Part shown: positions 17,875 to 22,016 of the stretch, piece by piece
Numbering within the stretch: position 1 is the stretch's first letter
Layout: each line of letters opens with the position of its first letter
From: Candidatus Rokuibacteriota bacterium
GTDB taxonomy: Bacteria; Methylomirabilota; Methylomirabilia; Rokubacteriales; JACPHL01
Direction of reading: 5' to 3'
NCBI GenBank assembly: GCA_016188625.1
Contig: JACPHL010000063.1
Coordinates: forward strand, 1-22,016
DNA: 22,016 bases
The notes under the pieces: model-generated
Told to the model about the DNA's origin: nothing
Database searches by the model: none
Seen by the model: the letters and a program-made list of their open reading frames with translations, nothing else
Translations under genes and position numbers: made by a program

Positions 17875-18477
17875 ATGCGACCTGCTCCCCGCTGGTCCTT
17901 CCTGCTCATGGGGTTGCTCGTCCTCATCGCCGATCCCGTCGCCGCCCAGCCGCCCCGGGAGGGGCTCCGGGCCGGGATGAAGGAGCTGACGCTCGCCGGC
18001 GGCTACACGGTGAGCCACGACATCCCCTCAGGGGCCGGGCCCACGGTCCGATCCGTTCTGGTAATGCCGCGCCTCGGCTACGTCCTGACCGATCCGGCGG
18101 GTTCGGCCCCGCTGCGGGGGACCCTCGAGGTCGTCGGGGAGCCGTTCGTCCAGCTCTTCACCGACCCCGCTGAGCGGGCCGGCGTTGGCGCCTCGGCGCT
18201 CCTCCGGTGGATCTTCGCTACGGGGACCGCCTTCCTCCCCTACGTGGAGGGGGGGGTGGGGGTGATGGGGAACGAGGACCTCGATATCCGCCAGAACAAC
18301 TGCAATGTCAACTTCGTCGTCGAGGGCGGGGTCGGCGGCCTCGTCTTCCTGGGCGAGCGGTGGGCCCTGACCGGCGGCTACCGCTTCCAACACGTCTCCA
18401 ACGCCAACATCTGCTCCCAGAACCTGGGGATCAACTCGAGCCTCTTCACCCTCGGGGTCAGCTATTTCTTCCCCTAG
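17875..18477 (+). CDS. pagL: PagL-like outer-membrane lipid A 3-O-deacylase family protein
   Basis: Small outer-membrane barrel of the acyloxyacyl hydrolase (PagL) family, which trims an acyl chain from lipid A. The 200-aa product has a signal peptide (MRPAPRWSFLLMGLLVLIA, cleavage near residue 24 after VAA) and amphipathic strands. The PagL active-site block is YRFQHVSNANI, with His173 and Ser175 at the catalytic His and Ser positions. The position of the catalytic Glu (Glu140 in the Pseudomonas enzyme) is Asn187 (GIN), so the triad is altered, as in many family members. It ends SYFFP. ATG 17875 follows AGGAG at 17861. It lies behind the hpnD-MDR-MDR genes and is followed by repeat copy B. 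Activity on lipid A is unproven. Confidence 0.75.
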   Translation: MRPAPRWSFLLMGLLVLIADPVAAQPPREGLRAGMKELTLAGGYTVSHDIPSGAGPTVRSVLVMPRLGYVLTDPAGSAPLRGTLEVVGEPFVQLFTDPAERAGVGASALLRWIFATGTAFLPYVEGGVGVMGNEDLDIRQNNCNVNFVVEGGVGGLVFLGERWALTGGYRFQHVSNANICSQNLGINSSLFTLGVSYFFP

Positions 18478-18480
18478 GTA

Positions 18481-18613
18481 CCTCGGAGGGGGGCTTCGCC
18501 CCCCTTCCGAAACCTCCCCCCAAGGCTGCGCGGGCCAAGCCCGCGCTCGGAGCGGACCACCCAATGCGAGGGCGGACAGTCCAGAGCGCGCGAGCGCACA
18601 GCGTTACTCGGAC
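18481..18613 (+). repeat. Hairpin-rich intergenic repeat, copy B
   Basis: About 133 nt directly after the pagL-like gene and closely similar along its length to 20642-20774; copy A at 9975 shares its core. Hairpin 1 (18484-18509) pairs G6C with GC6 around a TTC loop and extends through CGGA/TTCCG with one bulge. Hairpin 2 (18528-18546) has an 8-bp perfect stem GCGCGGGC with loop CAA. The shared right end is CAGCGTTACTCGGAC. The first hairpin may also act as a transcription end or 3' stabiliser for pagL, though no T-run follows. The remainder of this 326-nt gene-free gap (18614-18803) holds the ispH promoter and leader. Confidence 0.8.
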
Positions 18614-18696
18614 GTACCCTTCGCGCGCGTGGTCTCAGGCGGTACCCCGGCGCTGGGAAGGAGGAGGACGGGCCATGGGAGAGACCGAGGGGAACC

Positions 18697-18725
18697 TTGA
18701 AAAGGCCCGGGGGGTCCGCTATACT
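18697..18725 (+). promoter_or_regulatory. Sigma70-type promoter of ispH
   Basis: TTGAAA (18697-18702), 17-nt spacer, TATACT (18720-18725). A start near 18732 gives a leader of about 72 nt before the ispH GTG. This shows that ispH is separately expressed from the upstream pagL operon, and it rules out in-frame start codons upstream of the promoter. Confidence 0.75.
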
Positions 18726-18803
18726 GAGGGCCGTTTCCAGTGGGCCCGGTGGGGCGAATCGGCCCTCCGGACATCCCGGTCACCCCAATCCAGGAGGATC
18801 CCG

Positions 18804-19787
18804 GTGGGTTTGAAGGAGGTCGTGCTGGCCGGCCCCCGCGGCTTCTGCGCCGGGGTCGAGCGGGCGATCGAAATCGTCGAGGAGGCCCTCGAGGTCGTGG
18901 GGGCTCCGATCTACGTCCGGAAGGAGATCGTCCACAACCGGCACGTGGTGGACGCCCTGGGGGCCAAGGGGGCGATCTTCGTGGACGAGCTGGATGAGGT
19001 CCCGCCCGGGGCCACGGTGGTCTTCAGCGCCCACGGCGTCGCGCCGGAGGTCCGCGAGCGGTCCCGGGGTCGCGGGCTCCGGGTGATCGACGCGACCTGC
19101 CCGTTGGTGACCAAGGTCCACCTGGAGGCGATCCGCTACGCCCGCGCCGGCTACACCATCATCCTGGTGGGACACGAGGACCACGACGAGGTGATCGGGA
19201 CGACCGGCGAGGCCCCTGACCGGATCCGGGTGGTCGCCGACGTCGAGGAGGCCGAGGCCCTGGAGGTCCCGGACCCCTCGCGGGTCGCCTACCTCACCCA
19301 GACCACGCTCTCCGTGGACGACACCCGGGCGGTCATCGAGGTCCTGCGCCGCCGGTTCCCCGGGATCGTCGGCCCCTCCAAGGACGACATCTGCTACGCG
19401 ACCCAGAACCGGCAGGCCGCCGTGAAGGAGCTCGCCCGGCAGGTGGACGTGGTCCTGGTCCTGGGGGCGGCCAACAGCTCCAACGCGAACCGGCTCCGGG
19501 AGGTGGCGGAGGCGGCGGGGGCGCGGGCCCACCTCATCAACGATGTCCGGGACATCCGGGCCGAGTGGTTGGACGGGGCGCGGAAGGTCGGGGTGACGGC
19601 CGGGGCCTCCACCCCCGAGTTCCTCGTCCGGGAACTCGTCGAGCTCCTGGAGACGCCGGGCCACACGACCGTCCGCGAGCTCCGCGTGGTGGACGAGGCC
19701 GTCAAGTTCGCCCTCCCCCCTGAGCTGATGGAGATCGCCCGGGAGGCGGGCAAGCCGCTCGGCCGATCGAGCCCGCTGAGTTCATAG
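18804..19787 (+). CDS. ispH: 4-hydroxy-3-methylbut-2-enyl diphosphate reductase
   Basis: Iron-sulfur enzyme that performs the last step of the MEP pathway, making IPP and DMAPP from HMBPP. The 327-aa protein has the three cluster cysteines Cys14 (GFCAGV), Cys99 (DATCP) and Cys197 (DICYAT). It also has His45 (VHN), His77 (SAHGV), His127/Glu129 (HDEV), TQTTLS near 165-170 and SSNANR near 225-230 for substrate binding. GTG 18804 was chosen because AGGAGG lies 6 nt upstream and the N-terminus then begins at the first strand; the frame is open further upstream but crosses the promoter. It supplies C5 units for the hopanoid and carotenoid genes nearby. An intrinsic terminator follows. Confidence 0.96.
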   Translation: MGLKEVVLAGPRGFCAGVERAIEIVEEALEVVGAPIYVRKEIVHNRHVVDALGAKGAIFVDELDEVPPGATVVFSAHGVAPEVRERSRGRGLRVIDATCPLVTKVHLEAIRYARAGYTIILVGHEDHDEVIGTTGEAPDRIRVVADVEEAEALEVPDPSRVAYLTQTTLSVDDTRAVIEVLRRRFPGIVGPSKDDICYATQNRQAAVKELARQVDVVLVLGAANSSNANRLREVAEAAGARAHLINDVRDIRAEWLDGARKVGVTAGASTPEFLVRELVELLETPGHTTVRELRVVDEAVKFALPPELMEIAREAGKPLGRSSPLSS

Positions 19788-19810
19788 CCGACCCGGGATC
19801 GCGCGCGCGG

Positions 19811-19853
19811 CCGCCCCTTCCCCCGGCCCAGGGCAAGGGGCGGTGCTGTTTTT
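19811..19853 (+). terminator. Rho-independent terminator of ispH
   Basis: The 9-bp stem CCGCCCCTT (19811-19819) pairs with AAGGGGCGG (19835-19843), extended inward by CCC/GGG after one mismatch. TGCTG and a run of five T (19849-19853) follow. It lies 24 nt after the ispH stop, and its end reaches to 20 nt before the SDR start. Confidence 0.8.
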
Positions 19854-19873
19854 GACCGGGAAAGGAGAGAGGG

Positions 19874-20640
19874 ATGAAGCTCGAGGGGCGGGTGGCCATC
19901 GTCACCGGCGGCAGCCGGGGCATCGGCCGCGCGACGGCCCGGGCACCCGGGAGGGGGCCCGGGTCGTGATCAACTCGCGCGCCGAGGAGCGCGCGCGGGC
20001 CGTGGCCGATCGGCTGGTCAAGGAAGGGGCGGAGGCGATCGCGGTCGCCGCCGACGTCTCCCGGAAGGCGGAGGTGGACCGACTGGTGGACGCGGCCGTC
20101 CAGGCCTGGGGGCGGCTCGACGTCATGGTCAACAACGCCGGGACCTCGATGATCGTCCCCTCGGTCGAGCTCGGCGAGGCCGACTGGCGCCGGACCATCG
20201 ACCTCAACCTGACCGGGGCCTTCCTGGGCTGCCAGGCCGCGGCCCGCGTCATGATCCCCCAGGGGGGCGGCTCGATCATCAACATCGGCTCGATCCTCGC
20301 CGAGGTCGGGCTGCCGAAGCGGGCCGCCTACTGCGCCTCCAAGCACGGTCTCGTCGGGCTGACGCGGGTCCTGGGCACGGAGTGGGCCCGCCACGGGGTG
20401 CGGGTGAACTGCCTCAACCCGGGCTACATCAAGACCACCATGGACGTCCACGACCAGACGGTGGGCGACTACACCGACGCCGACATCCACCGCCGGACCC
20501 CGGCCGGCCGCTTCGGGGGCGTGGACGAGGTGGCCCGGGCGGCCCTCTTCCTCGCCTCGGACGACGCCGCCTATATCAGCGGGGACACCCTCAACGTGGA
20601 CGGCGGCTGGGTCGCCTACGGCGGCTGGGGCAACTATTAA
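19874..20640 (+). pseudogene. Short-chain dehydrogenase/reductase (FabG-like), frameshifted near the N-terminus
   Basis: Classical NAD(P)-dependent SDR, role unknown. ATG 19874 (AAAGGAGAG upstream) reads MKLEGRVAIVTGGSRGIGRATARA, the normal cofactor-binding start with the TGxxxGIG motif. This frame then fails at about 19945, and the protein continues in another frame as REGARVVINSRAEERARAV. The rest is intact: NNAG, catalytic Ser in NIGSIL, YCASK, and the C-terminal DGGW. Around the junction, six bases of the usual two codons before REGAR are reduced to two, consistent with a 4-nt deletion (767 nt present; 771 would give 257 codons). The junction sits among three closely spaced CCCGGG sites, so slippage or an assembly error are both possible. 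Repeat copy C follows directly. Confidence 0.8.
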
Positions 20641-20641
20641 T

Positions 20642-20774
20642 CCTCGGAGGGGGGCTTCGCCCCCCTTCCGAACCTCCCCCCAGGGTTGCGGCGGCAAAGC
20701 CGCCGCTCGGAGCGGACCAGTCAAGCCGCGAGGCGAGGTTCAGGGCGTGGAAGGGCACAGCGTTTATTCGGACA
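20642..20774 (+). repeat. Hairpin-rich intergenic repeat, copy C
   Basis: Same orientation as copy B and similar over its full length, from CCTCGGAGGGG to CAGCGTTTATTCGGAC. Hairpin 1 (about 20645-20670) is identical in stem and TTC loop to that of copy B. Hairpin 2 (20688-20706) has the stem GCGGCGGC with loop AAA: two base pairs differ from copy B, and both partners have changed so pairing is kept. It fills most of the gap between the SDR and the FAD oxidoreductase. Confidence 0.8.
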
Positions 20775-20793
20775 GGCCAGGCCGGAGGCGGCG

Positions 20794-22016
20794 GTGAGCG
20801 AGGCGGCGCAGGTCGTCGTCGTGGGGGGCGGGATCTGGGGGTGCGCCATCGCCTACCACCTGGCCCGGGCCGGCGTCCGGGACGTCCTCGTGCTGGAGCG
20901 CCGCGAGCTCGCCTCGGGGAACACCTCGCAGGCGGCGGGCCTGGTCGGCCAGCTCCGGGCCTCCGAGCCGATCGCCCGCGCCATCATGGGGGTGGTCGCC
21001 CGCCTCGTCCGGTGGGAGGCCGAGCACGGGGAGGATCCGGGCTTCCGCCAGGTCGGGAGCCTGAAGCTCGCCCTCACCGAGGCGCGGGTCGCCGAGCTGG
21101 AGGCCCACGTCGCCCAGGCCCGGCGCTGGGGGCTCGAGGTCGAGCTGATCCCGCCCCACGAGGCCCAGGTCCGCGTCCCGCTCCTCGAGCCGAAGGGGGT
21201 CAGGGCGTGCGCCTTCATCCCGAGCGACGGCTACGCCGAGCCCTACACCCTGGCCCAGGCCCTGGCGCGCGCGGCCCGGCGGCTCGGGGTCCGGTTCAGG
21301 ACCTGGACCCCGGTGACCGCGATCGGCGTCCGGCGCGGCCGGGTGACGGGGGTCGAGACGCCCGAGGGGCCGGTCGCCGCTGAGACGGTCGTGGTGGCGG
21401 CCGGGCCGTGGGTCGAGCTGATCGGCGCCTGGCTCGGGCTCCGCCTCCCGATGATCCCGATCCGCCACCAGCTCTGGGTCACCGCGCCCCTGGACGGGAT
21501 CCCGCGGGAGATACCGGTGGTCCGGGTCCCCGACGCCTCGGTCTACATCCGCCCGGAGGTCGGGGGGCTCCTCCTCGGCGGCTTCGAGGGGCGGCCGAAG
21601 AGCGTGGCCATGGCGGAGCTGCCGTCCGCCTTCACCATCGAGGAGACCGAGAAGGACCTCGGGGTCCTGGAGGAGCTCGGCGCCGGGCTCACCCGGGCCT
21701 TCCCGGCCCTCGGGGCCGCCCCGATCATCCGGGGGTGCGCGGGGCTCCCGACCTTCACCCCGGACGGGGAGTACCTGATCGGCCCGGTCCCCCGGGCGGC
21801 CGGGCTCTTCATCGCGGCCGGGTGCAACGCCGTCGGGATCGCCGGCGCGCTCCTGATCGGCGAATGGCTGAGCGAGCTGATCCTGGAGGGGAAGACCGCG
21901 GTGGACACCTCGGCCCAGGCCCTGGGCCGCTTCGGGGCCCGCTACCGGAGCCGCCGGCGGCTCCGGGCGGAGTGCGAGTCGATCTACGCGAACTTCTACA
22001 GCCTCGACAAGGGGGC
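20794..22016 (+). CDS. FAD-dependent oxidoreductase, sarcosine/dimethylglycine dehydrogenase type (3' end outside window)
   Basis: DAO-family flavoprotein, open from GTG 20794 to the right edge (407 codons). The GTG is 5 nt after GGAGG (20784-20788). The N-terminus VVVVGGGIWGCAIAYHLARAG is a dinucleotide-binding fold. SGNTSQAAGLVGQLR matches the FAD-contacting block of sarcosine/dimethylglycine dehydrogenases, and GLFIAAGCNAVGIAGA is the C-terminal FAD contact. After about residue 370 the text (RFGARYRSRRRL...IYANFYSL) looks like the linker leading to a GcvT-like folate domain, which would lie beyond the window. A demethylating or amine-oxidising role is family-level inference; the gene may be about twice the visible length. 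Confidence 0.85.
   Translation, partial: MSEAAQVVVVGGGIWGCAIAYHLARAGVRDVLVLERRELASGNTSQAAGLVGQLRASEPIARAIMGVVARLVRWEAEHGEDPGFRQVGSLKLALTEARVAELEAHVAQARRWGLEVELIPPHEAQVRVPLLEPKGVRACAFIPSDGYAEPYTLAQALARAARRLGVRFRTWTPVTAIGVRRGRVTGVETPEGPVAAETVVVAAGPWVELIGAWLGLRLPMIPIRHQLWVTAPLDGIPREIPVVRVPDASVYIRPEVGGLLLGGFEGRPKSVAMAELPSAFTIEETEKDLGVLEELGAGLTRAFPALGAAPIIRGCAGLPTFTPDGEYLIGPVPRAAGLFIAAGCNAVGIAGALLIGEWLSELILEGKTAVDTSAQALGRFGARYRSRRRLRAECESIYANFYSLDKG

Noticed and set aside
18249-18270. G-rich tract in the pagL-like gene with G-quadruplex potential
   Set aside because: It encodes the ordinary strand EGGVGVMGN, and such runs are frequent by chance in this GC range.
18207-18803. In-frame upstream extension of ispH
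   Set aside because: It runs through the pagL-like gene, repeat copy B and the ispH promoter; the ribosome-binding site and family N-terminus support GTG 18804.

Overview
This is a very GC-rich window (roughly 70 % by eye), densely packed with protein genes. Nearly all genes lie on the + strand, start codons are often GTG, and many neighbours overlap by 4 nt (ATGA, GTGA, CTGA). LPS-export, outer-membrane barrel, lipid A deacylase and hopanoid genes indicate a diderm bacterium that makes hopanoids. The combination would fit Candidatus Rokubacteria / Methylomirabilota or a deltaproteobacterial-type lineage. That placement is an inference from gene content and composition, not something the sequence proves.

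Layout: (1) 1-1380, minus strand: an LptF-type permease that stays open to the window edge and runs in frame into the start of a second LptF/LptG module, apparently a natural LptF-LptG fusion. (2) 1459-5663: valS-birA-coaX, divergent from lptFG and driven from overlapping back-to-back promoters. (3) 5759-9939: guaB3-guaA behind a perfect consensus promoter, then a hotdog thioesterase and a leaderless cobalamin-binding-like protein. (4) 9940-10176: a hairpin-rich intergenic repeat. (5) 10177-14894: a hopanoid/carotenoid block of frameshifted cruF, hpnH, hpnG, a POTRA-less Omp85-type barrel with an apparent CTG start, and hpnA. (6) 14978-18477: hpnD, two tandem zinc-type medium-chain dehydrogenases and a PagL-like protein, with their own promoter. 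(7) 18804-19787: ispH with its own promoter and an intrinsic terminator. (8) 19874-20640: a frameshifted short-chain dehydrogenase. (9) 20794 to the right edge: an incomplete FAD-dependent oxidoreductase of the sarcosine/dimethylglycine dehydrogenase type.

Functionally, the right two thirds is largely an envelope-lipid neighbourhood. IspH supplies isoprenoid precursors and HpnD channels farnesyl diphosphate towards squalene. HpnH and HpnG build the ribosyl side chain of extended hopanoids. HpnA, the barrel and PagL point to the outer membrane, as does LptFG at the left edge. Squalene-hopene cyclase, HpnC and HpnE are not in the window.

The most notable unexplained items are: a three-copy intergenic repeat whose second hairpin changes by paired, compensatory substitutions; two polyol-dehydrogenase-like enzymes coupled to hpnD, which could be candidates for reduction of ribosylhopane; the POTRA-less barrel inside the hopanoid operon; the LptF-LptG fusion; and two frameshifts (cruF, SDR), each next to a repeat copy.
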